A stretch of DNA of 64,000 bases from Anthoceros angustus (lineage: Eukaryota > Streptophyta > Anthocerotopsida > Anthocerotales > Anthocerotaceae): NCBI GenBank assembly GCA_010909165.1, contig VJWM01000063.1, forward strand, positions 930,001-994,000. The letters run 5' to 3'. A model generated the notes under the pieces. It was not told where the DNA came from. It was given only the letters and a program-made list of their open reading frames with translations, and did no database searches. Shown here in pieces: positions 26,251 through 38,609 of the stretch. Within the stretch, counting starts at the first letter, position 1. Each line of letters begins with the position of its first letter. A program made the translations under genes and the position numbers.

Positions 26251-26461
26251 CCGCCATGTGACAACGGTTACTCCCAGTGCAAGGTGGCCTTGCTCCTCCC
26301 AACTGCCACCCTCTCGATCGCAGCTTGACCCCTCTTTTCTCAAGTGTTCAGCTAGTGGTGGTGTCGACAAGGCAAGGGTCTTGGACGGGAAGAGGGTGAT
26401 CATGAACCCTAACGCCATGGAATACATCCCAAGGTCAAAGAGGCCCTTGTTGTCCCTTTAA
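26251..26461 (+). pseudogene. Coding-like region, unit 4 copy c (3' fragment)
   Basis: Only the last ~210 bases, copied by the 1051 bp duplication and fused to spacer at CCGCCATGT. The chimeric open frame 26240-26461 still ends with MNPNAMEYIPRSKRPLLSL and TAA. It lacks everything upstream of the second PAM2-like motif. Confidence 0.45.
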
Positions 26462-26570
26462 GGATGCTGGAATTGGTGAGGCGAGCAGCAGGAAGGTGTT
26501 GGAACGAGAATGATGGCAAAGATCTCCGAGGGAATTCCACATCGTACAAAGATCCATTCGCCATGTTTAA

Positions 26571-26729
26571 TGATTATTAGAGTGCAATGTTTGATGATTA
26601 TTAGAAAGTTTGCGCAATGTTTGAGATCATTAGAAAGTTTGTGCAATGTTTGATGATCATTAGAAAGTTTGTGCAATGTTTGGATGATTATTAGAAAGTG
26701 CAATGTTTGGATGATTATTAGAAAGTGCA
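26571..26729 (+). repeat. Minisatellite, unit 4 second copy
   Basis: Extra array produced by the 1051 bp duplication; six repeats retained. Confidence 0.87.
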
Positions 26730-29700
26730 CGACGTTGCATTGTGGTCTCCAAGCTAACAAACATCTTCTCGCGATTAAAAGATAAAAACACCACCAAGCA
26801 CAACACGAGGCTCCCTGTGTAGCACAATAATAACACTCACCAAACACAATACGAGATCCCAAGTAGCACAATATTAGCCCCAAGTAGTTCGTCGTTTCTT
26901 CTTTCTCTTTAAGAAATGGCCGATTTTATCTCGAAATCCTAAATACCCAAAACTTCTCATGACTTGACAACGGCCCCCGATTTATCCGTCTTTGAAATAC
27001 ATACTCAAAAGGCCCCATCTACCTATACATCGATACCGCAAAGTGAAGGCCTAACCCACTTGTATGGTACGATCGCTAAGCCTCCGCTTTCAACGCCTAA
27101 CCATTGCACCTTTTTGTGCTAGAGACGTGCTATGGTTTGGGTTTTGTATGGCAAAATCATGTGTTGAGCAAAAATCTTGGGTACAAAAGGTATCCAACTC
27201 AATGGAACGAAGAGACTGCTGATGATATACCATGTGATACTAAGTGCTCCAATTGGGAACCATGCCAAGACTTGTGACATTAGTTCCTACCCATCTTGGA
27301 ACCATGCCGTGCCATGTTACAATTTAAGGGCATAATTAGTAATTATGACCAAGTGCATAACAAGGCCTAATTGTTTTAGTAGTGTGAAAGAAACATCAAA
27401 GTGCGTGGTTACTTTCTTCCATGTTGTGATGAACCTACACCAAAACGCTTAAGCGTGTTTGGGTATCTACTTGTTTTAAAATATTTACAAGGATATTTAT
27501 TTACTATTTATCCTATTTTCCAATTATAAACAATAGAGCAAGGTGCTCCAAGCCAAATGCAATTTTTCTCATCTCAATGCAATAATAGATGAAAACAATG
27601 AGCTATTAGAAACACCCTAGTTTTGTTTTCCAACAAATGACCCTTCCATGCATGTTTTAGTGAATTCATTCTAAACCTAAACTCACATAGCAACACACCA
27701 CCATATGCGAGATTGAGCTTCCACAAAATATGCCACTACTCGGTGTTGATAACAAAAAGGAACATGGAGGGATCTCAATATCAAGGTATGGTGTACCGCT
27801 TCTCACGGTTTTATGGTGGTTCACGTGAAATGTTTTCCCGACATCGACGGAAAGCTTGTATGTCACACACTTGGTGACATCGGCCACGCAGCCATCCCCG
27901 TGTATTGTTGTCGGTAGGTGTGTGATACGCACATCTTTATGCATAGAAGATGCCAAGGATTGATGCGCATAACTAGAGAAAATAATGTTGACACACACAA
28001 CTCACGCCATGATGAGATTGGTACGCCATACCGAGGTGCTTCACAACATCGGAACGGGTTTACAATTGACCCAATAACCATACACACATCGAACTAGAGG
28101 CCTCCTATGTCATCGCGTTGCTGTTGGGAGGCCACACATTGTGGTCCCATGGGCCATAACAGCCACAACTGCGGTTAGGCCTCTCGGTGGGTTCACACCG
28201 ACCCTCATGTCAAGAGCCGTACTAGGACTTGGTCTAAACCATGTCATGGTGGCCATTTACGTCCTCGCCTTCACACGGACTTGGCCTAACCATGTCATGG
28301 TGGCCATTTGCGATCCCGGTTCACGCGGTGTGGGCCACCCACTTTCACTTATTGATAAATAAAGTGAAATGTCTTAGGCAAGAGGAGGTGAAAAGGACCC
28401 TTCCTTCGCACCAACACATTCATACCATCTTCTAGAGTCATTATATTTTGTCTTCCACCCGCTCTTGTGCGGCCTTCTCTAGTTTGAGTTTATTTTAGGT
28501 TGTTAGATTTTCTATTTAAAATACATTTTATCATGTTATCCAAGATGGATCCACATACTAGGCATTTATGGATGTGTTTTATTATTGGGCTTATGTTATA
28601 TATTACTTTGGAGCTTTGGAGTACACATCATCCATGTGAATGGATTTGTTTTCGCACATCCATTATGATCGTGAGTCCGGTACTTTGGTGATCTCCATAA
28701 TGCTTCATTAGAGATTTAGCATTCGGATCCAAGACGCATTGAATTCAAGATGGATGCAAAGGCGGGACGCATGAAGATGCCGAACACATTCGTCCACTCG
28801 AGCAGTGCAGGCAATCCGTGCTCTATCTCCTCATAATCCTATGCCATGCCTCCATCAATTGGTAGGCCACACAACTCATACCTTCAAACCGCTAGATCGA
28901 TGGGCGTGGAACCCTAAAGTGTGTGGGAGCAAGGAGGCATGGAGGCACCAACGATAGCATGGTAACTCGGCGAAAGAAGAAAAGTGCAGTTCGTAAGGTC
29001 GCAAATTTGAATTGAGACAACGCATTGCGCATGCCCTAGTGTTGTGCACAATGCAATGATGCGGCCACTAATCTCTACTCAATGTGAAGACATCTCACAT
29101 CTAGATCTCACTCAACCATGGGCTGTCCGGTGGCTTGAAGGTGCTTGCCACCGCTAGGATGCCGATTCTCTATTTCATTAACCTACAAGAGTGTTTTCTA
29201 ACTCTTCATAAAGTAATACCTTCTTGGACACGAGCCCCATTAAGCCTATTTTAATTTGTTTATTATGAAAGTGATTTTACTCCTTCATATCGGGATGGTC
29301 ATATTTTGTAAAAGTAGCTTATATTTATAATGTATATCTACTATGATTTAGACTTTCTTGTGATGCCAAAATTTATATATGCGTAAAATAATGTTTCCAT
29401 CAATAGCTCCTAGGTTGATATATGTAATTTTGGCCATGAAACCACGAAATTATGGATTTAGAGGGTTTTCATTTAGATCCAAGACGCTTTTACACCCTTC
29501 AAAGTAGTGACTAGGAGCCATCACTATTCCTAAGGAGACCTTGTTCGATGAGAAGGGAAAAGGAAGTGGGCACCAACCGCTTGTCTTTGCATTACCTTCT
29601 CACTCGACATATGCTTGCAAGCCTATAATCAAGGTGAGGCCCATACCACGTTGACACACTAATTACGATATTGCTCTCTCAAGATGGGAAATGCTAATCC

Positions 29701-30135
29701 ACAAGAGGGATGCATTGCTTAACATGGAATTGCTGTAATAGGAAGCTGCCAAGAAGGGGAGAGGATAATACTACTTAAGGAGTCCAGGAGGGCTAGTAAG
29801 GTCACTTGCTCCCACTATTATGTCTATTTTTGTCACATTAATCATAATTTGAATTAATATACAAAAATAAACAAATCATATTGTCTATATATGTGATATG
29901 GCCACATGTAAATTAATTCGATTATTGAGTCTCTCCATATCCTATTGTCTATATATGTGATGTTGCCTAGGTGTAAATTTATTCGATTAGTTCTCGTGAA
30001 ACTAGTTTGCCAATGAAACTAGTCCCCTTTGCGCCTTTTCTCTCTTCGCGTGATCCTCTCATTTTTCGACAAGTCGTGATATCAACCAATGCAAAGAGGT
30101 GTGGCTTCAGAGGCGAGGCGAATGGCGTGTGTAGT

Positions 30136-31903
30136 TAATGGCGATGGGAGCAACTCTCTGCGCTACCAATGCCGGGTTTGTAGTTAATAGCATGGCTTGA
30201 ACTTGAAGCGTTGCAGCATCAATCCTCTAAGTAAGGAGGATGAAGGATGGCGAGGAAGTAGTACGTGAGGCGATTTGCCCATGGAAATCGGAGAAGAAAT
30301 GGAGCCCAAGGCTTAGTAAATGGTAACGGGTGCCAACTCAAAAGTGCGAGCAATGCTCCAAGGAATCGAGAAACATGGGCGATTGGAGGTCAATTTTTGG
30401 GGTAGCAAGTGGTAATGGGGCAACAAATGGTAATGCCTCTTATGATGGCAAGAGGAGAGTGAAGCCTGCTTTCAGCAGACTGGTCGAAGCTTGGAGGCCC
30501 CGAAGCGTGCACACTCAAAAGTACACGCACGTGGTGAGTCTCCTTTGGATGAGCCCAAGGCCAAGGGTGCTACCGTGTGGTGAAGACGGTGTCGAAAATT
30601 GTGTCCCTTCAAGAAACCGAATGATCGAACCCTCACTCGGCCACTTAGAGTCTGGAACTTCATATAAGGATGCACTTGCACTTCACGTTCAAGTGAGGCC
30701 TCCGCATGCTGGTAGTAAGCTAAAGGACACGGATAGCGAGCCTCTTCCACATCAACATGAAAGTGCTAATGTGGTGAAGAATGTAAGTCGGGATGAGGCG
30801 GCGTCATGACAAAGTGAACGGTAGAAAAAATGTCATTGTTCATGGGAAGAGGTGGGCCGATGTGGGCGACAAACCTCCTGTTAGGGGAGAGAATTATGAA
30901 TGGAATCTCCAACAAGGTTGTTCAAAGCTAGTGAAAATGGTCACAAGACAAAGCAAAGTAATGGAGTGGACGGCATAGCCACAAACATAATGGAGTGTTC
31001 AAGGGTTTGCGAAAATGAAGGGTGGATCCAAGGCACGTGAAGAGAAGAAGCAAATGCCCAAAGTGGGCGGATCTCCGCCAAGGTCTATGATAATGGTCAA
31101 GCACTGGCTTGCAAGTCATAGTGACGATGTGTATCGGGCAATTGAGGCGGCTTCTATGGTGAAGGAGTTGTCCAAAATGGTGGCGATGGCCTCATAGTGG
31201 ATAGTAATGGTCATCATGTCATTGAGGCGAGCATGAGCCATGCATCTACCCCAAAGCGGCTGCGACAAAAAGCGTGGTGAGTGGAATATCACGTTTGGTA
31301 CTATAGCTGAATGTGACATAAAGGCATTAGTTGAGAATACAAGTTCAGGAGATGGTGAAAGGAGTTATAGCCCTAAAGCCATCGGTGAAAGTAAGGAACA
31401 TGTTAAACCTCCCCCAGAGATTGGTTCAAATAATATAAATGATGTTGAGGGGCAATTTCTTGCAAAGGCGATTCCAGATAGTGAGGGCAGCCACATTTCT
31501 AAACAGATTTGTGAGAAGGAGGAGACATATATACCTCAGAGAGATATCTTGGTGCAGTCAACTGTGGAGGAAGCTGAAAATAGTCAACCTGAGACTGCAC
31601 CTAACCGTCATGCAACAATAAAACTTTCTGCTGCGGCTCTACCTTTCACTCCTCCATCGTGTGACTCCTATTCGGAGGCGGCTTTCCACGCCATGTGACA
31701 ACGGTTACTCCCAGTGCAAGGTGGCCTTGCTCCTCCCAATCAGCCACCTCGGTCTCGATCGGCGACTTGGCCCCTCTTTTCTCAAGTGTTCAGCTAGTGG
31801 TGGTGTCGACAAGGCAAGGGTCTTGGGCCGGAAGAGGGTGATCATGAACCCTAACGCCATGGAATACATCCCAAGGTCAAAGAGGCCCTTGTTGTCCCTT
31901 TAA
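30136..31903 (+). pseudogene. Coding-like region, unit 5
   Basis: Best preserved copy: open pieces of 159 residues (30330-30809) and 152 residues (31240-31698). The second runs through ECDIKALVENTSSGDG, GQFLAKAIPDSEG and EEAENSQPETAPNRHATIK into KLSAAALPFTPP before a frameshift. The following frame (31661-31903) ends MNPNAMEYIPRSKRPLLSL. It lies in the unit interrupted downstream by the retrotransposon. Confidence 0.5.
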
Positions 31904-32011
31904 GGATCTGGGAATTGGTGAGGCATAGCATGCGAAGGTGTTGAACGAGAATGATGGCAAAGATCTCCGGTGGGAATTCCACATCGTACAAAGATCCATT
32001 CGCCATGTTTA

Positions 32012-32164
32012 TGATTATTAGAGAGTGCAATGTTGTGATTATTAGAAAGTTTGCGCAATGTTGTGATCATTAGAAAGTTTGTGCAATGTTTGATGATCAT
32101 TAGAAAGTTTGTGCAATGTTTGGCGATTATTAGAAAGTGCAATGTTGTGATTATTAGAAAGTGC
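32012..32164 (+). repeat. Minisatellite, unit 5
   Basis: Six repeats in the same order as in unit 2. Confidence 0.87.
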
Positions 32165-35100
32165 AGCGTTGCATTATTGGTCTCAAGCTAACAAACATCT
32201 TCTCGCTGATTAAAAGATAAAACACCACCAAACACAACACGAGGCTCCCGTAGCACAATAATAACACTCACCAAACACAATACGAGATCCCAAGTAGCAC
32301 AATATTAGCCCCCAAGTAGTTCGTCGTTTCTTCTTTCTCTTTTAAGAAATGGCCATTTTATCTCGAAATCCTAAATACCCAAAACTTCTCATGACTTGAC
32401 AACTGCGATTTATCCGTCTTTGAAATACATACTCAAAAGGCCCCATCTACCTATACATCGATACTGAAAGTGAAGGCCTAACCCACGTTGTATGGTGCAG
32501 TATGCCAAGCCTCCGCTTTCAACGCCTAACCATTGCACCTTTTTGTGCTAGAGGCGTGCTATGGTTTGGGTTTTGTATGGCAAAATCATGTGCGTGTTGA
32601 GCAAAAATCTTGGGTACAAAAAGGTATCCAACTCAATGGAACGAAGAGACTGCTGCGATGATATACCATGTGATACTAAGTGCTCCAATTGGAACCATGC
32701 CAAGACTTGTGACATTAGTTCCTACCCATCTTGGAACCATGCCGGCCATGTTACAATTTAAGGGGCATAATTAGTAATTATGACCAAGTGCATAACAAGG
32801 CCTAATTGTTTTAGTAGTGTGAAAGAAACATCAAGGGTACGTAAGCGTTACTTTCTTCCATGTTGTGATGAACCTACACCAAAACGCGTTTAAGCGTGTT
32901 TGGGTATCTACTTGTTTTAAAATATTTACAAGGATATTTATTTACTATTTATCCTATTTTCCAATTATAAACAATAGAGCAAGGTGCTCCAAGCCAAATG
33001 CAATTTTCTCATCTCAATGCAATAATAGATGAAAACAATGAGCTATTAGAAACACCCTAGTTTTGTTTTCCAACAAACGACCCTTCCATGCATGTTTTAG
33101 TGAATTCATTCTAAACCTAAACTCACATAGCAACACACCACCATATGCGAGATTGAGCTTCCACAAAATATGCCACTACTCGGTAGCGGTTGATAACAAA
33201 AAAGGAACATGGAGGATCTCAATATCAAGGTATGGTGTACCGTTCTCATGTTGGTTTTATGGTGGTTCACGTAAAATGTTTTCCGCGACATCTGACGGAA
33301 AGCTTGTATGTCACACACTTGGTGACATCGGCCACGCAGCCATCCCGCGTGTATTGTTGTCAGTGGGTGTGATACGCACATCTTTATGCATAGAAGATGC
33401 CGGATTGATGCGTACTGTCTGAGGAGGAAAATAATGTTGACACACACAACTCACGCCATGATGAGATTGATGCATACCGAGGTGCTTCACAACATCGGAA
33501 CGGGTTTACAATTGACCCAATAACCATACACACATCGAACTAGAGGCCTCCTATGTCATCGCGCTGCTGTTGGGAGGCCACATTGTGGTCCCATGGGCCA
33601 TAACCACAACTGCGGTTAGGCCTCTCGAGGTGGGTTCACACGGACCCTCATGTCAAGAGCCGTACTAGGACTTGGTCTAAACCATGTCATGGTGGCCATT
33701 TACGGTCCTCGCCGCTTCACACGGACTTGGCCTAAACCATGTCATGGTGGCCATTTGCGATCCTCGGTTTCACCGACAGCGGTGTGGGCCACCTTACTTT
33801 CACTTATTGATAAATAAAGTGAAATGTCTTAGGCAAGAGGAGGTGAAAAGGACCCTTCCTTCGCACCAACACATTCATACCATCTTCTAGAGTCATTATA
33901 TTTTGTCTTCCACCCGCTCTTGTCGGCCTTCTCTAGTTTGAGTTTATTTTAGGTTGTTAGATTTTCTATTTAAATACATTTTATCATGTTATCCAAGATG
34001 GATCCACATACTAGGCATTTATGGATGTGTTTATTATTGGGCTTATGTTATATATTACTTTGGAGCTTTGGAGTACACATCATCCATGTGAATGGATTTG
34101 TTTCGCACATCCATTATGATCGGCGAGTCCGGTACTTTCTTTGAGTGATCTCCATAATGCTTCATTAGAGATTTAGCATTCGGATCCAAGGCGCATTGAA
34201 TTCAAGATGGATGCGGTAGCGGGCGCATGAAGATGCCGGCATTCGTCCACTCGAGCAAGCAGTCGAGGCAATCCAGGCTCTATCTCCTCATAATCCTATG
34301 CCATGCCTCCATCAATTCGGTAGGCCACACAACTCATACCTTCAAACCGCTAGATCGATGGGGCGTGGAACCCTAAAGTGTGTGGGAGCAAGGAGGCATG
34401 GAGCCGGCACCATGATAACATGGTAACTCGGCGAAAGAAGAAAAGTGCAGTTCGTAAGGTGCAAATTTGAATTGCGGAACAACGCATTCGCATGCCCTAG
34501 TGTTGTGCACAATGCAATGATCACGGCCACTAATCTCTACTCAATGTGAAGACATCTCACATCTAGATCTCACTCAACCATGGGCATGGTGGCTTGAAGG
34601 TGCTTGCCACCGCTAGGATGCCGATTCTCTATTTCATTAACCTACAAGAGTGTTTTCTAACTCTTCATAAAGTAATACCTTCTTGGACACTGGCAGCGTA
34701 TTAAGCCTATTTTAATTTGTTTATTATGAAAGTGATTTTACTCCTTCATATCGGATGGTCATATTTTGTAAAAGTAGCTTATATTTATAATGTATATCTA
34801 CTATGATTTAGACTTTCTTGTGATGCCAAAATTTATATATCGTAAAATAATGTTTCCATCAATAGCTCCTAGGTTGATATATGTAATTTTGGCCATGAAA
34901 CCACGAAATTATGGATTTAGAGGGTTTTCATTTAGATCCAAGGCGTTTTACACCCTTCAAAGTAGTGACTAGGAGCCATCACTATTCCTAAGGAGACCTT
35001 GTTCGATGAGAAGGGAAAAGGAAAAGGTATGGGCACCAACCGTTTCTTTGCATTACCTTCTCACTCGACATATGCTTGCAAGCCTATAATCAAGGTGAGG

Positions 35101-36084
35101 CCCATACCACATTGACTGCTAATTACGACATATTGCTCTCTCAAGATGGGAAATTGTGGCGCGACTTTCGTGATGGCGGTAGGCGCGCACAATCCGTGTC
35201 GTTGTAGGAAGAAGTCCGTTCCCAAGGGAATGATAGGCTCGTTTACGCGTTTGGTGATTCCTACCTTAGCGCTCGTTCGGCCTCAACACACATACTCCTA
35301 ACTACTCTAGCGTTCACCGTCTGGGCCGGTATGGCCAAGCGTTTAAGGACCCGTTCGCGTCCGTATCGTTCACATCGTCCCTCACACAGTCCTTTCCTCT
35401 CTCCCCTCACGCTACACTCCTCGGTCTTAGAAAAGCGCGGGTTACAGTCGGACCTCCTCCGTCGTTCCGGGCCTCTCCGTCAAGACTCTGCGCCCTCCGG
35501 AGTTCCTCGGCTCACACGTTCGATCCGTTCGGTCTTTGGGGCGCGGCTCGAGACGCACGATCACCCTTCCTGCACACACCACAACGTTAGGTCCGTCACG
35601 GGACCTTGATCAATCTCCCTGCGTGCACCTTTCGGTGACTCGGGACTCACGTTAGCAAGAAGACACACAAAGGTGCAGAGCGGCATCAACACCAAGAGAA
35701 GATGATTTATTGGCCTTAGCCCCTCTTATACTACGCCGAAGGTCGGCGCCTTTATTACACCTCTATTACGTGAGGCCCATTTCGGTGTACCTAACGGCCG
35801 CCTACTACCACCTATTCCACCTATCGCCGTCGGTGGTGTGGATAGCCCCTCATTCCTTCTTGGCACGGTGGCAAAACCGCCGGCGCGCCAATCGGATGAT
35901 CAGCGGGACCCCTTCCTCTTCCAGTGCATCTGCGCCCGTGGCGGCACGCGATCACCAAGTCCTCCTCGTCCTCCCCTCTTCTCTCTCCCGGGCCCTGCGT
36001 GGGCCCTCAAGGGTTGGATCTGCTGGGGTTGGTGATGGCTCTCCCCACTCCCGAGTTTGGACCTCGGGACCTGTCTCGACTCGG

Positions 36085-36300
36085 TCCGGACCTCGGGGTC
36101 GGCCTTCCTCAGTCCGGACCTCGGGGTCGGCCTTCCTCTCTCCCGGCCTTCTTTGAGTCCGGTCCTCGGGGGCTTGCCTCTGGTCCGGTCTTGGACCCAA
36201 CCCTTCCCACAGGGTCCGGACCTCGGGGCCGGACGAGTCTGGATCCTAAGTCGACTTCCTTGAGGCGGACCTCGGGGTCGGCCTTCCTCAGTCAGGACAA
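36085..36300 (-). repeat. 28 bp GC-rich minisatellite in the LTR
   Basis: TCCGGACCTCGGGGTCGGCC begins at 36085 and 36113 (period 28), and degraded copies occur at about 36214 and 36268. The right LTR has a scrambled counterpart at about 46550-46760. It accounts for Arg/Gly/Pro repeats in the open frames here. Confidence 0.75.
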
Positions 36301-38440
36301 AGTCCGGACCCTCGCTCTGGGCATGCCTCCTCGCCCGGGCCAGGTTCATCCAGCCCTCCCTTGGTTCCCGAATGCCCGGTTGCTTTCCCTTCAAGATCCT
36401 CCCTCGTCCTTCCATGCGAGGTCTGCTTACCTCGGTGTGGCGCCTTCCTCCTCCGGTTCCTCCTGCTCTCCTTCGCGCTGCTGCGTCGTCAAGCAGCGCT
36501 CCTAGGACTCCAGCGGTTGTCTTGTCCCGGGTCCTCCCTCGCTCCTCCTTGGTCCCTTGGAGTCCACCCTCCCACCTGGGGTGGCGCGGGACCTCGAGCC
36601 TTGAGGAGCTCTGCGTGGTAGTAAGTCGGAATCGACTTGAATCGCCTCCTCCACATGAGCCGGGCACCGTACTCCCTCCTCCAGGTGCTCGTGGCCAGGC
36701 GGTCGCCACTTCTTGCTTTGTCTCGTGGCCAAGCTCACGGTATGGCGGGCGGACTCCCTTGAGGCCGTCAAGGCTGCCTCCGTTACCTCTTGCAACCTTG
36801 CTGCTGCTCGGCGTTCTCCTCCTCCGTTGTTGCTTGACTCCGCCATTTGCGGGCCATGGGTGAGCTCTCCTTCCTTGAGGCGGACCTCGGGGCCGGACGA
36901 GCGGTACCTTTTCCTCGGTGCCTTCCTCCCTTCTTCTATTCTTTCCGGAGGTCCTCCACTTCCTTCTCCAGGCGGGCGGTATCCCGTCAGGCTCAGCTTC
37001 CGCCACGTCCTGCCGCTGGCGTCGAACTCCTTGCGCCGCCTTCTCCTCCGTCTTCAAGCGGGCTGGGCGTTCCACCTCTCGAAGTCTTGGATTCTCTCGT
37101 TGAGAACCCCTGCTCCGTCATCTTGGGTTGCAACTCCAAGGTGTCCTTGTTGTCCTCCGACTCACCTCCGCCCTTCTACCTCCTGCAGTGCACCACAGGG
37201 TCCCCAATCTCCCGGGTCTTGGCCTCGCCTCCTCACGGCTCGGCCGTGCTTGCTCCATGACCACTTGCTCGGCCTTGTTGGCGGCTCTCGGCCGCCTCTC
37301 TCCACCGGTTCGATCACGCGATAGTGATCGCGATCGGCGCCCGTGGCCTCCGCCTCCTTGGCCACCTTCACAGCCTCTCGGCTTGGCTCTGGTCGGTCAG
37401 GCTGCCTCGCGAGATCCGCGCCCGTTCGCTTGCGCCGGGCGTCCTCGCTTCCTGCTGCGCTACGCCCCTCTGCCTGCAGAGGTCCTCCGCCCGCGCTTGG
37501 GCCTCCTTGGCACCTTGTTCCTCGGTGAAGGAATTTAGTCGGTCCTTGCGGATGGACCAAACCTCCCTCTCCGCCTCCCGGCGTTTTCCTTCCTCAATCC
37601 GAGGCTTGGCCTTCCTTCTCGCCTCCACAGGCTCCCTCAGCTGCTCACGGAGGAGCACCATGCGCCTCGGGTGGCTTCCACCTCACAGGCCTTCTCGGCC
37701 ATCCCGCCTGAGACCCAGGCATACCGTCCATGGCGGTGGCAGGAACGTGTGTTTCTTCACGGCGCTGATGAGGCTCCCACAAAGTCCGTGGCGGGCCGGC
37801 ATCTGATCCGTCGAGGACCTCCATCTGCGATCCAAGTCGGTGGGTTCTCGGACAATCGGGACCCTTAGGTCACGAGTGGCTCGGGCTTCCCCTCCTTGGC
37901 CCTTTTGGCGCGAGCTCCTTCTCCGCCCTTTTCTCACAGGGCTCGGCGGAGGTGATGGAGTCGGGAGCACGCCCTTTGCCCCTTCACATCGGCGGCAGGA
38001 CCCGGCTCTGGATCACGGCTGCGCAGTGTCCTCCGCTCCAGGCGGCGTCCTTTACGCCCTCCTTCACTTCCTCCGCTTGCCACTCAGGTGGCGGGGAAGA
38101 ATGCCACCGGCCCAGGGTGCAGCGTTGGTAGCCGTGGTCTTGCGTCTCTTGACTCTCTCACAGTCGGCGGGGCTCCTCGGTAGGAGTGATGGCGGTGCGG
38201 GGGCGGGGGCCTTCTGCTTTGGTATTGGTTGGGGCACGGAAGGAGGAGGCGGGGTGCTTCCCATACTTCCACAGGTGGTGAGGGGTCCGTTCGGGCGTAT
38301 GGAGTCAGGAATCCTCGGTCGTCCTCCTCCAGTCCGTTTGGTTTTTCGGCCGGCCTCCTCCCTCGGCGCCCTTGCCGCTCCACTTGGGAGGCCTCCGGTC
38401 CTTTCGGGCGCTCGCTCAAGCTCTCCTTCCTTGAGGAGTT

Positions 38441-38480
38441 GAAATGCCCCATACATGGATCGGTATGGGGCGGCCAGAAT
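38441..38480. repeat. Second inverted repeat in the LTR
   Basis: GCCCCATAC and GTATGGGGC flank ATGGATCG. The same repeat is found at about 49503-49532 in the other LTR. Short arms; recorded because it lies close to the perfect hairpin. Confidence 0.55.
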
Positions 38481-38584
38481 GGCGAGGCTTCTCGCTCCGA
38501 GCTTGCGAGCCTCACAGCCGGGCGAAGATAATCCTTCCCAGTCCGCCCTCTTCCCAGCTGCGCGTGCGGGAACACAATAGATTA

Positions 38585-38609
38585 TCACCAAGGTGATCCA
38601 CCTTGGTGA
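38585..38609. repeat. Perfect hairpin in the 3' LTR
   Basis: TCACCAAGGTG, loop ATC, CACCTTGGTGA: perfect 11-base arms with a 3-base loop. The copy in the other LTR (49648-49670) keeps all but the last bases. In the element's sense it lies about 1 kb into the LTR. A protein-binding palindrome or an RNA hairpin near the transcript start are both possible; neither can be shown here. Confidence 0.65.

Larger units (their letters stand above)
25199..27315 (+). repeat. 1051 bp tandem duplication
   Basis: CCGCCATGTGACAACGGTTAC recurs at 25200 and 26251. The junction fuses GGAACCATGCCGCCATGT with CCGCCATGTGACAACGG through a 9-base identity, CCGCCATGT. It duplicates the minisatellite and the 3' part of the coding-like region. 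Confidence 0.9.
21845..30086 (+). repeat. Array unit 4 (8.24 kb, two successive internal duplications)
   Basis: Carries a 1787 bp tandem duplication (21890-25434) followed by a 1051 bp one (25199-27315). Removing both gives about 5.40 kb. It therefore has two copies of the coding-like region plus a third 3' fragment, and two minisatellites. 27316-30086 is ordinary spacer. Confidence 0.9.

Noticed and set aside
35900-37075. 391-residue minus-strand open frame as an intact gene
   Set aside because: It lies inside an LTR with very high GC, where stop codons are rare. It overlaps a 28 bp minisatellite and is not kept open in the other LTR.
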